From Streptomyces albipurpureus (GTDB taxonomy: Bacteria > Actinomycetota > Actinomycetes > Streptomycetales > Streptomycetaceae): a DNA stretch of 64,000 nucleotides. The stretch lies in NCBI RefSeq assembly GCF_023701525.1, contig NZ_JAMQAW010000002.1:484908-548907 (forward strand). Reading direction: 5' to 3'. A model generated the notes under the pieces. That model did not search any database, had not been told where the DNA came from, and saw nothing but the letters and a program-made list of their open reading frames with translations. Shown here in pieces: positions 17,926 through 26,722 of this stretch. Each line of letters opens with the position of its first letter. The first letter of the stretch is position 1. The position numbers and the translations under genes were made by a program.

Positions 17926-18558
17926 TCAGTCGATCCGGCCCGGTGGCACAGCTGCCCGCTCCGTGGAGCGCTGCTCACCGCTGGTCGGTCTCGCCCGCAC
18001 ATGAACCCGCTCCCCCTGGCGGCCGAAGAGGCTCAACACCTCCACCGGATGCTCGCCGGTACTGCCGAACCAGTGCGGAAGTCGGGTGTCGAACTCAGCG
18101 GCCTCCCCCGCGCCCAACACCAGATCGTGGTCGGCCAGAACCAACCGCAACTGCCCGGAGAGGACGTACAGCCACTCATAGCCCTCATGCGTCTGCGGCT
18201 CCGGTGTGCTGCGGGAGACCGGGATGACCATCTTGAAGGCCTGGAGCGGGCCGGGATGGCGGGTCAGCGGAAGGACGATCGTGTCGCGGACCCGCTGGGG
18301 GGTGAGCCGGACCCGAGGATCACCCACCTCCGGTGCGCCGACCAGTTCGTCGAGCGGCACCTGATGAGCCTGGGCGATGGGCAGCAGAAGCTCCAGACTG
18401 GGGCGCCGCTGGCCGGACTCCAGTCGGGACAGGGTGCTCTTGGAGATGCCGGTGGCCTCCGAGAGCGCGGCCAGAGTGACGCTGCGCTCGGTGCGCAGCC
18501 GTTTGAGCCGGGGACCGACCTCGGACAGCGCCTGGGCGATGGGGGTTGAATGCTCCAC
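17926..18558 (-). CDS. XRE-family regulator with C-terminal cupin domain
   Basis: This encodes 210 residues from GTG18558 (TPIAQALSEVGPRLKRLR). A longer start, GTG18606, has a better ribosome binding site (GGAGGG, 7 nt away) and would add 16 residues, but it would place the 18591-18602 palindrome inside the gene. The N-terminal helix-turn-helix is RSVTLAALSEATGISKSTLS and RLESGQRRPSLELLLPIAQ. The C-terminal cupin has HEGYEWLYVLSGQLRLVL and a second motif LPHWFGSTGEHPVEVLSLF. Such proteins are usually small-molecule-responsive repressors of the neighbouring gene. The divergent flavin oxidoreductase 90 nt away is the likely target. Confidence 0.82.
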   Translation of the reverse strand: MEHSTPIAQALSEVGPRLKRLRTERSVTLAALSEATGISKSTLSRLESGQRRPSLELLLPIAQAHQVPLDELVGAPEVGDPRVRLTPQRVRDTIVLPLTRHPGPLQAFKMVIPVSRSTPEPQTHEGYEWLYVLSGQLRLVLADHDLVLGAGEAAEFDTRLPHWFGSTGEHPVEVLSLFGRQGERVHVRARPTSGEQRSTERAAVPPGRID

Positions 18559-18590
18559 CCGGCCATTGCACACCCTCGTCCCGGAATCAG

Positions 18591-18602
18591 CAACAAATGT
18601 TG
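18591..18602. promoter_or_regulatory. Short palindrome in the XRE/oxidoreductase divergent region
   Basis: CAACAAATGTTG has 5-bp arms and lies in the 90-nt gap between the divergent regulator and oxidoreductase genes, where an autoregulating repressor would bind. Evidence is positional only. Confidence 0.3.
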
Positions 18603-18648
18603 TCACTGGGGCACCCTCCACCGCAGCCTGACGACGGAGGTGATCGCC

Positions 18649-19629
18649 ATGAGCGACAGGGAGAACCCGATGGCGCATGACTCGGTGTACGACGTGGTGG
18701 TGGTCGGTGCGGGTGCGGCCGGGCTGAGTGCGGCCCTGGTGCTGGGGCGGGCCCGGCGCAGGGTGGCCGTGGTGGACGCGGGAGAGCCGCGCAATGCGCC
18801 GGCCGCCCATATGCAGGGCTTTCTCTCCCGGGACGGGATGTCCCCGGCGGCCCTGCTGGAGGTGGGGCGCGCCGAGGTGGCCGGCTACGGCGTGGATCTG
18901 ATCGACGCCCGGGTGGACCAGATCGACCATGGCTTCTTCGTACGGCTGGCGGGTGGCGCCGTGCTGAGGGCGCGCCGGGTCCTGATGGCGACCGGTCTGC
19001 GTGATGGGTTGCCCGAGATCCCCGGGGTCGGGGACCGGTGGGGCAGGGATGTACTGCACTGCCCGTACTGCCATGGCTATGAGGTGCGCGATCGGCCGTT
19101 CGGGGTGGTGGCGACCGGACCGGGGGCGGTCCATCAGGCGCTGCTGCTGCCCCAGTGGTCACGGGATGTCGTGCTCTTTCCGCAGGCGCTTGAGCTGAGC
19201 GGTGGTGATCGTGAGCGGCTGACCGCGCGCGGGGTGAAGATCATCGAAGGCTCGGTCAAGCGGCTCGTGGTGCGGGACGACGAGTTGCGGGGGGTGGAGC
19301 TCTCCGGGGGCCGGGTGGTGCCCCGCGACGCCGTGTTCGTACAGCCGAAGATGGTCCCGCGGGACGCACTGCTCACGGCTCTGGAGTGCGAGCGGGATGA
19401 CAGCGGTTGGGTGGTCACCGACGGTACGGGGCGGACCAGTGTCCACGGCGTCTGGGCGGTGGGGAATGTCGCGGACCAGAGGGCTCAGGTGGTGACGGCC
19501 GCCGGGATGGGATCGGTGGCCGCGATCGCCGTCAACCACGATCTGGTGGAGGAGGACATCGAGCGGGCGATCGAGTCAGCGCGCGCCCAGGCGCCCATGA
19601 CAGCTCCGTGCGTTCCGGCTGGCTCCTAG
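18649..19629 (+). CDS. Thioredoxin-reductase-like FAD/NAD(P)H oxidoreductase with CPYC centre
   Basis: This encodes 326 residues from ATG18649, 4 nt after GGAGGTGAT. The FAD-binding GAGAAG (20-25) is in a classical Rossmann N-terminus. The redox-active pair C138-P-Y-C141 lies in VLHCPYCHGYEVRD, and the end has the FAD-contacting GVWAVGNVAD motif. The CxxC in the second domain places it with low-molecular-weight thioredoxin reductases and the related dithiol oxidases; many actinomycete members have no thioredoxin gene nearby, as here. The substrate is unknown. It is divergent from, and presumably controlled by, the XRE-cupin regulator. No antibiotic cluster with a dithiol product is visible in the window. 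Confidence 0.82.
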   Translation: MSDRENPMAHDSVYDVVVVGAGAAGLSAALVLGRARRRVAVVDAGEPRNAPAAHMQGFLSRDGMSPAALLEVGRAEVAGYGVDLIDARVDQIDHGFFVRLAGGAVLRARRVLMATGLRDGLPEIPGVGDRWGRDVLHCPYCHGYEVRDRPFGVVATGPGAVHQALLLPQWSRDVVLFPQALELSGGDRERLTARGVKIIEGSVKRLVVRDDELRGVELSGGRVVPRDAVFVQPKMVPRDALLTALECERDDSGWVVTDGTGRTSVHGVWAVGNVADQRAQVVTAAGMGSVAAIAVNHDLVEEDIERAIESARAQAPMTAPCVPAGS

Positions 19630-19798
19630 GGTCTTGGCCCCCGATAGGCGAGCCGTGGCGCCCGGGGACAGGGCTGCCCACCTCGGCCCGGTGCGATCTG
19701 CCGGCTGTCTCCAGCCCGGCCCCTCGTACCGTCGGGTGAGTCGGGAGAGGGAAGGGGTTTCCCCGGTCGGATGGCGACCGGGGAGTCCCTCCAGGGGT

Positions 19799-20302
19799 TC
19801 ACCGGGTGTAGACATCCCGGTCTCGGGCGGGCAGGGCGGCCAGCACCGCGGGTTCCAGCCAGGACAGCACCCTGGTCAGTACCCGCATGGCGGTGGCGAG
19901 GTCCTCCCCGCCGGCGATCTCCTCTATCTCCCGCTGAAGCCCCGAGATGACCGCGAAGACACTGGCTTCGAGCTCCCGGCCCAGTGGCGTCAGGGTGATC
20001 ACCTGACGGCGACCATCGGTGGGATCCGGTGAGCGGACCACCAGACCCGCGCGCTCCAGATCGGTGAGGAGCAAGGTCCCCGATGGTCTGGCGAGTGCGA
20101 GAGAGGTGACGAAGTCGTTCTGGAGCATGCGCCCGTCGGGCGCGCGCCACAGTCGGACGAGCGCTGCGGCCTGGGCGTAGGTGACGCCCAGGGGCCGCAG
20201 CGCGGCAGATAGACGGTCCTGTATCAGTCGTGAGGTCAGCGTCAGCAGACCGCTGAGGTGGTTCTCCGACCCGAGGAACGCGCCCTCACCGATGTCCGCC
20301 AC
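19799..20302 (-). CDS. MarR-family transcriptional regulator
   Basis: This encodes 167 residues from GTG20302, which directly follows the stop of the methyltransferase gene, making it the last gene of the long minus-strand operon. The winged-helix core is visible: GVTYAQAAALVRLWRAPDG, the recognition-helix region LARPSGTLLLTDLERAGLV, and the wing SPDPTDGRRQVITLTPLG. MarR proteins typically repress their own operon and release DNA on binding an aromatic or other small ligand, which suits a catabolic or transport operon. A possible operator core (AGGTTACC) occurs at its own start and before the ABC permease. Confidence 0.85.
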   Translation of the reverse strand: MADIGEGAFLGSENHLSGLLTLTSRLIQDRLSAALRPLGVTYAQAAALVRLWRAPDGRMLQNDFVTSLALARPSGTLLLTDLERAGLVVRSPDPTDGRRQVITLTPLGRELEASVFAVISGLQREIEEIAGGEDLATAMRVLTRVLSWLEPAVLAALPARDRDVYTR

Positions 20303-21193
20303 CTAACCGAGGTTACCCTTGCGGGCGCGCCAACTCGCCGACTGGCTGTGGCGTTCCACCATGACGATCTCCTCACAGCCCAACTCGGCGAGCAGTGCGG
20401 GGTGATCGGCCCGGGAGTAGTCGAGCATGAAGGGCTCGACATTGTTGCGGACCATGCCCTCGCGCTGTCGCCAGTCCCGGTCGTTCTCGGGGATGGCCCA
20501 GTCGAAGAAGCCCAGGAAACCACCGGGCTTGCAGACCCGGACCATCTCCCGGACCGTTCGGTCGATCTGGTACGAGGGCATCTCATGCAGCAGATGCGAC
20601 TCATGGACGATGTCGAAGCTGCCGTCGTCGTAGTGCGAGAGATCGCCGGAGTCCATGTGGTAGAAGCTGACGTTGTCGATGCCCAGCTCCTTGGCCCGCT
20701 TGCGCGCCCAGCGCAGTACGGACGGGGAGAGGTCGATCCCGACCACTTCGGCGTCGGGGAAGACCTGGGCGTAGACGAACGCGGTCGCTCCGGTGCCGGC
20801 GCCGACCTCCAGGATGCGCCGGGGGCGCACCCCGCGGTCGAGTACCTGGCTCTCCACCCACCACTGGATCTGCTCGCGCTTGCCGAGGGGGAAGTCCTCG
20901 GCCATGCGCTCCAGCCGGTAGCCCATGGACGGGTGCATCCAGTGCAGTCCGTTCATATGGTGCACGGGGTTGGAGATGTAGTACGAGGGGAAGTCGGCGG
21001 GCCGTGACTGCCCCGGGGCCAGCAGATCGGACAGGTCGCCGGGTCCGGTGGCCTTGGGCGCCCGCTGCATCTCCCACTTGATGATGGCGCGGGAGATCTT
21101 GGGGTGCTTGCGGGCCAGCCGCAGGGACAGCAGCGTCGGCTTCCAGCCTTCGGGCAGTGGGGGACGCGGACGGGTCGTCGTCGCTTCAGCCAT
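20303..21193 (-). CDS. Class I SAM-dependent methyltransferase (operon copy 2)
   Basis: This encodes 296 residues from ATG21193, overlapping the VOC gene by 8 nt. An N-terminal extension of about 120 residues (helical, with SYYISNPVHHMNGLHWM) precedes the SAM-binding core ILEVGAGTGA (128-137). It is followed by the acidic VVGIDLSP, MDSGDLSHYDDGSFDIVHES and the post-IV motif REMVRVCKPGGFLGFFDW. The catalytic domain resembles that of the methyltransferase at 22060-23160, so the two look like paralogues. The substrate is unknown; the unusual N-terminal extension is probably the substrate-binding part. Confidence 0.78.
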   Translation of the reverse strand: MAEATTTRPRPPLPEGWKPTLLSLRLARKHPKISRAIIKWEMQRAPKATGPGDLSDLLAPGQSRPADFPSYYISNPVHHMNGLHWMHPSMGYRLERMAEDFPLGKREQIQWWVESQVLDRGVRPRRILEVGAGTGATAFVYAQVFPDAEVVGIDLSPSVLRWARKRAKELGIDNVSFYHMDSGDLSHYDDGSFDIVHESHLLHEMPSYQIDRTVREMVRVCKPGGFLGFFDWAIPENDRDWRQREGMVRNNVEPFMLDYSRADHPALLAELGCEEIVMVERHSQSASWRARKGNLG

Positions 21194-21719
21194 CGCTCAC
21201 CTCTGGGTCTGCTACGTATTTGGGCTCGTCCAGATACCGTGGGGTGTTGGGGTCTTCGAGGTTCTGCTCCTTGACACAACGGCCGTTGGGGGCCTGGATC
21301 TTGATGATGTTGTTGTCGGGGTCGAGGATCGTCAGGAGCATTCCGTACTGCCCCTTGAACTCGGGCGTGAAGTACGGGACGCCCATCGCCTCCAGATGGG
21401 CCCTGGTCGCGGCCAGGTCCTCCACCTGATAGGTGACCGATACGGGGGTGTCCCACACATCGACGGGTTCCTTGCTCGGCACCCCCCGACCGGTGATCTC
21501 GACGCGGCGGTTGTCCGGACCCACCAGGACGGCCATCCGGAACGGCCGGTTGGGCACCCGGATGGGGATGTCGAACTCCAACTTGAAGCCGAGGACGTTG
21601 CGGTACCAGCGCACCGCCCTGGGCTGGTCGGTGGAGCGAATGGTGATCATGCTGGTGCGCCAGAGGATCGATTCGTCGGTCTGCGACGGTTCGCGCTCCA
21701 GCCAAGCGGGTGTGGTCAC
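21186..21719 (-). CDS. VOC-superfamily (glyoxalase/dioxygenase-like) protein
   Basis: This encodes 177 residues from GTG21719, which overlaps the preceding stop (GTGA). The beta-alpha-beta-beta-beta modules begin MITIRSTDQPRAVRWYRNVL and VSVTYQVEDLAATRAHLEAM; LLTILDPDNNIIKIQAP supplies the terminal strand with its metal-ligand-type Glu replaced by Lys/Ile. The C-terminus carries an extra ~30 residues (CVKEQNLEDPNTPRYLDEP) not needed for the fold. Members may be dioxygenases, isomerases or binding proteins; with ligands incomplete, a non-catalytic or lyase role is possible. It is coupled by overlaps to the genes on both sides. Confidence 0.72.
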   Translation of the reverse strand: MTTPAWLEREPSQTDESILWRTSMITIRSTDQPRAVRWYRNVLGFKLEFDIPIRVPNRPFRMAVLVGPDNRRVEITGRGVPSKEPVDVWDTPVSVTYQVEDLAATRAHLEAMGVPYFTPEFKGQYGMLLTILDPDNNIIKIQAPNGRCVKEQNLEDPNTPRYLDEPKYVADPEVSDG

Positions 21720-22063
21720 GAGGCGGCCGCCTTGCTGGCCGCGGTCGCCTTGACGACTGCGTCGGCCTTGAGAGTGGCTTCGGGGCCCATCAGGTCGGCG
21801 GCCAGCGGACCGAGGAGACGGTCGAAGAAGGCGTCCCGATCGGTACGCCAGTCCGGCTCTGCTTCGGTGGGGATCACATAGCCGTCCACCGCGCCCGCGG
21901 GCAGGTTGCCGCCGTCGGTGAGCAGCTGCTCCAGTACGCGGACCCGGTCGCGCAGTACATAGGTCTCGCCCGCGAGGGCCAGGACCATGCCGAGGAGCTT
22001 GTCGATGGCGGGGTCCTCGAAGAAGACCATCTGCCCATCGATGATCTTGGGTGCCTGCTTCAT
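21716..22063 (-). CDS. Uncharacterised 115-residue protein in the methyltransferase operon
   Basis: ATG22063 overlaps the preceding methyltransferase stop (ATGA), and its own stop overlaps the VOC start, so expression is tightly coupled. The protein is mostly helical and acidic in the first 90 residues (FFEDPAIDKLLGMVLALAGE, then RDRVRVLEQLL), with an Ala/Lys-rich tail. I recognise no family. It may be a small partner subunit of one of the neighbouring enzymes. Confidence 0.68.
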   Translation of the reverse strand: MKQAPKIIDGQMVFFEDPAIDKLLGMVLALAGETYVLRDRVRVLEQLLTDGGNLPAGAVDGYVIPTEAEPDWRTDRDAFFDRLLGPLAADLMGPEATLKADAVVKATAASKAAAS

Positions 22064-23160
22064 TCCGGCTTCCTTCCCGTGACCAGACGCCAGCCACCGG
22101 CCCGGGCCCGACGCGGGTCGGGGGGAGCGGCGGAGCCGTACGCCTTCTTGTCGCCGTGCTTGAACGCGTCCACGACGGTCGTGGTGACCTCCGTGTAGCC
22201 CGCGTCGATGAGGGGCTTCTCCAGATCCGCCCTGAAGAAGTCGGACATAAATGGCTCATTGTTGATATGAGCGTGCCAGTCCATCATGAACAGGCCGTAG
22301 GTGGTGGGCAGTTCACCGGCGGTGTAGATGGCGAACTGTCCGCCGGGGGCCAGCAGTCTGAAGCTCTCCCTGATGATCGCGGCGACATTCTCCGCGGGCA
22401 TCTCGTGGAAGATCATGGTCGAGGTGACGAGCTGGAACGAGCCCGACTCGTAGCCGGTGTCCGCCGCGTCCTTCTGGACGAAGGTGATGGGCAGGTTTCG
22501 GTCGGCGGCCTTGAGGTGGGCCCACTTCAGGAAGGGTGCCGCCAGGTCCACACCGATGACCTCGGCGTCGGGGAAGGTCGCGGCCAGTCCGAAGGTCCCG
22601 TCGCCGGTGCCGCAGCCCAGGTCGATGATGCGACGGTAGGGGCCCTTGGGGAGGGCTTCCGTCTTCGCCCGGTGGATCGAGCCGACGTTCTCCAGGCCGG
22701 CGAAGTGGATACGGGTGCCGAAGTCGTAGACCGGACCGTCCAGATCGTCCTGCCAGTAGCCGCCCTTCTCCAGGTGGTAGTCGGTGTCGGCGTAGTAGGC
22801 GGGCATCTCCAGCTCGGGGTCGAGTTGCAGTCCCTCGATGCCGGCGATCCGCTCCTCCAGTTCGGCCCGGTTCCCCTCGATGTAGGCGTGGGTGCCGTGC
22901 GGGCCGTACTTCATCAGCAGCTGGGTGTGCCGCTGGAGGTACATGAAGTACCGGAAGAGGGCGGAGTCCTCGATGACCTCCCCTATCTCGGTGGTCTCCT
23001 CGGGGGCGTGGCCGTGCTCCGCCTCCCACTCCTTCGCGCGCTCATCGAACGCGTCGAGCAGGGGGTGGTGGAGCTTGGCCCACCCGATGCGCAGTCCGAG
23101 ATAGAAGTCGAGATAGGCGCGGTCCGTGCCCGTTACGGGCTGATCGTTGAGTCCCAGCAT
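22060..23160 (-). CDS. Class I SAM-dependent methyltransferase with ~170-residue N-terminal domain (operon copy 1)
   Basis: This encodes 366 residues from ATG23160; AGGAGA precedes the start by a few nt. The first ~170 residues form an unusual helical domain (YLDFYLGLRIGWAKLHHPLL; FRYFMYLQRHTQLLMKYG; YYADTDYHLEKGGYW). The SAM core begins IIDLGCGTGDG (178-188), followed by VIGVDLAAPFLKWAH and the FRLLAPGGQFAIY post-motif. It resembles the copy at 20303-21193 both in the core and in an aromatic YY...H motif ahead of it. It follows the substrate-binding protein of the ABC importer by 20 nt, linking methylation to the imported compound. Confidence 0.78.
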   Translation of the reverse strand: MLGLNDQPVTGTDRAYLDFYLGLRIGWAKLHHPLLDAFDERAKEWEAEHGHAPEETTEIGEVIEDSALFRYFMYLQRHTQLLMKYGPHGTHAYIEGNRAELEERIAGIEGLQLDPELEMPAYYADTDYHLEKGGYWQDDLDGPVYDFGTRIHFAGLENVGSIHRAKTEALPKGPYRRIIDLGCGTGDGTFGLAATFPDAEVIGVDLAAPFLKWAHLKAADRNLPITFVQKDAADTGYESGSFQLVTSTMIFHEMPAENVAAIIRESFRLLAPGGQFAIYTAGELPTTYGLFMMDWHAHINNEPFMSDFFRADLEKPLIDAGYTEVTTTVVDAFKHGDKKAYGSAAPPDPRRARAGGWRLVTGRKPE

Positions 23161-23180
23161 GATCGATTCTCCTGTTCTCC

Positions 23181-24743
23181 TTAACGGCTTGAGATGCTGA
23201 CGCCCCGCAGGTTCAACCGGCCGAGCAGCAGGGCCTTCTCATCGAGGCCACTGACCTCCGCGCGCTGCGCGACGAGGAGCTTGGGGTAGACGGGCGGCAG
23301 TTCGATGGCCTCCTCGGCGAGGATCTTGTTGAGCTTGCCCGCCAACTGGGCCCGCTCCGCCTCGTCGGCGGTGGCGAAGAGACGGCCGAAGTCGCGGTCG
23401 AAGCCGCCGTTGCGGTAGCCGGGGTTCTGGCGCGATGACGCCCGGTAGACGGTGAACTGGGAGAGCGGCATGGAGCCGCCGACCAGTCCGTACTCCTGGA
23501 CGGTGAGGGACATGTCGTAGTCCCGGATCAGCCAGCGCCGGTTCCAGTTGGCCGGGTCGGCCACGTCCAGGGTCACCTTGATGCCGAGCCGGCCCCAGTT
23601 CTCGGCGAAGACCTGGGCGATGTCCCGGGCCGCACCGCTGGTGGACACCATGATCTTGAAGGTGGTGCTCTTGGAGACCCCCGACTTCTCCAGCAGTTCC
23701 TTGGCCCGGGTCAGATCGGCCTTGGCCGGGTAGGGCCGGTAGGCGGCGTCGTAGCCGACGACATTGGGTCCCAGCGGCCCCTGGGCGATCTCCGCCTCAC
23801 CGTGGAAGACGGCCTCGCGCACTCCCTCCCGGTCCATGGCGAAGGCCAGCGCCCGGCGGAAGTCGGGGTTGTTGAACGGCTTGCGGGTCATGTTGAGCAT
23901 GGCCCGGATGCCACCGGTGCCCTGGATCTCATGGAGCTTCAGGGACTCGTCGCGCTTGATGCCCGCGATGTCGACGGGCTGTACTCCGGTGGCGATATGG
24001 ATCTTGCCCTCGCGGAGGTTGACCAGCCGGGTGGACGGGTCGGGCACCGAGGTCATCACGATCGACGACAGCTTGGGCTTGGGGCCCCAGTAGCCGTCGA
24101 ACCGGGTGAGCTGCATGGACTGGCCGGTGACGACCTTGCCCACCTGGAAGGGACCGGTCGCCACCAGCTTGGCCTTCTCGGCGATGAAGTCCTTGTGGCT
24201 GATGGGGATGCGGGCCAACTGGTCCGGCAGGATGCCGTAGGGCATCCGCAGTTCCAGGCGTACGGTCAGCGGGTCGACCGCCACCGCCTTGTTGAACCAG
24301 GGGGCGAGCAGCGACAGGAACTGGCTCTTGCCCCGGCTGCCGGGGATGAAGTTGAAGCTCGCCGCGACATGCTCGGCGGTCAGGTCGTCACCGTTGTGGA
24401 ACCGTACGCCCTTGCGCAGCCGGATGGTGTACGAGACCCCTCCGGGGCCCGCCACCGGCAGGGCGGCGGCCAGGTGCGGAACGAGCTTTCCGGACGCGTC
24501 GTGGGTGAGCAGGGTGTCGGTGGCGGGCTCGGTCACCCAGCGGACGTTCTGGGAGTTGGAGTAGAGCGGGGCGAACCCCACCGGGACCTCGAAGAGACCC
24601 ACGGAGAGCGTGCCGGACGAGCCGGACGACGAGGAACCGCCGGTGTCGTCGGCGCCTGCGCATCCGGCGAGTGCCGCCGTGGCGATGGCGGCGGAGGAGA
24701 TGCGGAGAACATCGCGTCTTGAGTGGCCTGGCAGAGCGGTCAT
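23181..24743 (-). CDS. Peptide/nickel-type ABC importer substrate-binding lipoprotein
   Basis: This encodes 520 residues from ATG24743 (ATGA overlap with the upstream ATPase, GGAG 6 nt before). A twin-arginine-like start (SRRDVLR) leads to a lipobox ALAGC with the lipidated cysteine at residue 28, then a Gly/Ser linker. The body is SBP_bac_5: IRLRKGVRFHNGDDLTAEHV, TRFDGYWGPKPKLS and RRALAFAMDREGVREAVFHG are typical of oligopeptide, dipeptide, nickel and glutathione receptors. The ligand cannot be read from sequence; the neighbouring enzymes suggest an organic compound of the island's pathway rather than peptides. Confidence 0.88.
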   Translation of the reverse strand: MTALPGHSRRDVLRISSAAIATAALAGCAGADDTGGSSSSGSSGTLSVGLFEVPVGFAPLYSNSQNVRWVTEPATDTLLTHDASGKLVPHLAAALPVAGPGGVSYTIRLRKGVRFHNGDDLTAEHVAASFNFIPGSRGKSQFLSLLAPWFNKAVAVDPLTVRLELRMPYGILPDQLARIPISHKDFIAEKAKLVATGPFQVGKVVTGQSMQLTRFDGYWGPKPKLSSIVMTSVPDPSTRLVNLREGKIHIATGVQPVDIAGIKRDESLKLHEIQGTGGIRAMLNMTRKPFNNPDFRRALAFAMDREGVREAVFHGEAEIAQGPLGPNVVGYDAAYRPYPAKADLTRAKELLEKSGVSKSTTFKIMVSTSGAARDIAQVFAENWGRLGIKVTLDVADPANWNRRWLIRDYDMSLTVQEYGLVGGSMPLSQFTVYRASSRQNPGYRNGGFDRDFGRLFATADEAERAQLAGKLNKILAEEAIELPPVYPKLLVAQRAEVSGLDEKALLLGRLNLRGVSISSR

Positions 24744-25696
24744 GACGGGCTCCATGCTGTGAGATGGCAGGCGGTGAGATGGCCTTCGCCGGATTCCCGT
24801 GCAGTGGGGCGGGTCTCCGCGCACTTGGGCAGGACGTGCGGACAGCGGGTGCGAAATCGGCAACCACTCGGTGGGTCCACCGCGGAGGGAACCTCTCCGG
24901 CGAGCGGGAGGAGTTCCTTGCGGCGGCGGGGGTCGGGGACCGGTACCGAGTCGAGGAGCGAACGGGTGTAGGGGTGGACGGGGTTGTCGAAGACCTGATC
25001 GGCGTCGCCGGACTCCACGACATGGCCCAGGTACATGACCAGCACCTGGTCGGCGAGGAGCCGTGCGACATCGATCTCATGGGTGATCAGGAGGTAGGTC
25101 AGGCCCAGGTCGTCGCGGAGGTCGCACAGGAGATTGACCAGGCTGGCCTTGACGCTGACATCGAGGCTCGCCGTCGGCTCGTCCAGGACGAGCACCCGGG
25201 GTTGGGCGGCGAGCGCACGGGCGATGGTGACGCGCTGGAGTTCGCCGCCGCTGACATCGGCCGGATAGCGCAGCAGGAAGTCGGACGGCAGTCCGGTGAG
25301 GTCCAGCAGTTCCTGGACCCGGGCCTCGCGTCCGTCCTTGTCCAGGTCCGGCCGGTGGATCAGCAGCGGCTGGTTGAGCGCGTGCCCGATGGTCTTGCGG
25401 CGGTTCAGTGCCGACCAGGGGTTCTGCGCCACCAGCTGGACCCGCCGCTCGCCCGAGATGGTGATCGAGCCCGCGGTGGGTTCGGTCAGTCCGAGCAGCA
25501 GTCTGGCCACGGTTGACTTGCCGCAGCCGGACTCGCCGATGATGGCGAGGGTCTCCCCCGACGCGACCTTGAAGCCGACGTCGTCGACGGCGTGCACCGT
25601 GCGCATTCCACGGGCCCGGAACCAGGGTCCTGAGCCCTTTCCCTGCTTCAGCGAGAAGTGTTTGGTCAGGCCCTCGGCCTCGATGGCGATCGTCAT
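24740..25696 (-). CDS. ABC importer ATPase (DppF/OppF-like)
   Basis: This encodes 318 residues from ATG25696, 6 nt after AAGGAGG and overlapping the upstream ATPase stop. Walker A GESGCGKST, Q-loop VAQNPWSALN, signature VSGGELQRV and Walker B VLVLDEPTASLD are all intact. The C-terminal oligopeptide-transporter extension carries the Cys cluster CRFRTRCPHVLPKCAE, which in some relatives holds an iron-sulphur cluster. It is one of two ATPases energising the importer. Confidence 0.92.
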   Translation of the reverse strand: MTIAIEAEGLTKHFSLKQGKGSGPWFRARGMRTVHAVDDVGFKVASGETLAIIGESGCGKSTVARLLLGLTEPTAGSITISGERRVQLVAQNPWSALNRRKTIGHALNQPLLIHRPDLDKDGREARVQELLDLTGLPSDFLLRYPADVSGGELQRVTIARALAAQPRVLVLDEPTASLDVSVKASLVNLLCDLRDDLGLTYLLITHEIDVARLLADQVLVMYLGHVVESGDADQVFDNPVHPYTRSLLDSVPVPDPRRRKELLPLAGEVPSAVDPPSGCRFRTRCPHVLPKCAETRPTARESGEGHLTACHLTAWSPS

Positions 25697-26676
25697 GCCG
25701 CCGCCTCCTTGGGCTTGTTGGCGCCGGCCGCGTCCTCCGGGAAGTGGCAGCGCACCAGCGCACCACCGACACTGCGGGTCTCGGGCTCCTGCTCCCGGCA
25801 CATCGCCTCGGCCCGCGGGCAGCGCGGGGCGAAAGCACATCCGGGAAGACGGTTGGCGCCGGCCGCGGTGCCCTCGATCACCTTGATCCGCTCACCGCGC
25901 TTGTAGCGGCTGGGCAGTGCTCGTAGCAGGGCCTGGGTGTAGGGGTGGCGGGGGTTGTCGAAGAGCTCCCCGATGGGGGCGGCTTCGACCAGGCGTCCCG
26001 CGTACATCACCCCCACCCGGTCGCAGACCTGGGCGATCACACCGAGGTCATGGCTGACGAACACCACACCGAGCCCGAGGCGGTCACGTAGATCCAGGAT
26101 CAAACGCAGCACCTGGGCCTGGACGGTGGCGTCCAGCGTGGTGGTGGGTTCGTCGGCGAGCAGCAGCGATGGCCGTCTGGCCAGCGCGGCCAGCATGATC
26201 AGCAGACGTTGGAGCTGCCCGCCGGAGAACTCGAACGGATAACCGTCGAGTCGTTCGGCGACCGCACGCAGCCCCACCTGGTCGAGGAGGTCGACGATCT
26301 CGGACTGCGGCATGTCCCCGAGGAACCAGCGCAGTTGTTTGCGTAGTGGGGTGACCGGGCTGAGGGAGGTCATGGGACGTTGGGGGATGAGTCCGATGCC
26401 GGTGCCCCGGATGCCGCGCAGTTGGCCGGCGCTCATGGACATCAGGTCGGAGCCCTGGAAGTTCATCTGCGAGGCATTGGCCACGGCGACGCCGGGCAGC
26501 AGCCGCATGATCGCCGAGAGTACGGTGCTCTTGCCGCTGCCCGACTCTCCGACCAGGCCGAAGACCTCACCGGCCGCCAGCTCGAACGACACTCCCCGTA
26601 CGGCCGGGACCCGGCCCCGGGCGGTGTCGAAGAGTACGTCCAGATCACGGACGGAGAGCAGGGGTTCGGTGGTCAT
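25693..26676 (-). CDS. ABC importer ATPase (DppD/OppD-like)
   Basis: This encodes 327 residues from ATG26676 (GGAG 5 nt upstream). Walker A GESGSGKST, Q-loop LIPQRPMTSL, signature FSGGQLQRL, Walker B LLLADEPTTTLD and H-loop FVSHDLG are all present, as is the C-terminal Cys motif CAFAPRCPRAEAMC. It pairs with the DppF-like ATPase encoded by the next gene. Confidence 0.92.
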   Translation of the reverse strand: MTTEPLLSVRDLDVLFDTARGRVPAVRGVSFELAAGEVFGLVGESGSGKSTVLSAIMRLLPGVAVANASQMNFQGSDLMSMSAGQLRGIRGTGIGLIPQRPMTSLSPVTPLRKQLRWFLGDMPQSEIVDLLDQVGLRAVAERLDGYPFEFSGGQLQRLLIMLAALARRPSLLLADEPTTTLDATVQAQVLRLILDLRDRLGLGVVFVSHDLGVIAQVCDRVGVMYAGRLVEAAPIGELFDNPRHPYTQALLRALPSRYKRGERIKVIEGTAAGANRLPGCAFAPRCPRAEAMCREQEPETRSVGGALVRCHFPEDAAGANKPKEAAA

Positions 26677-26722
26677 CGAAGCTCCGAAGGCGCGTTGGCG
26701 ACGCTCGGCGTTACGGTCCTCA

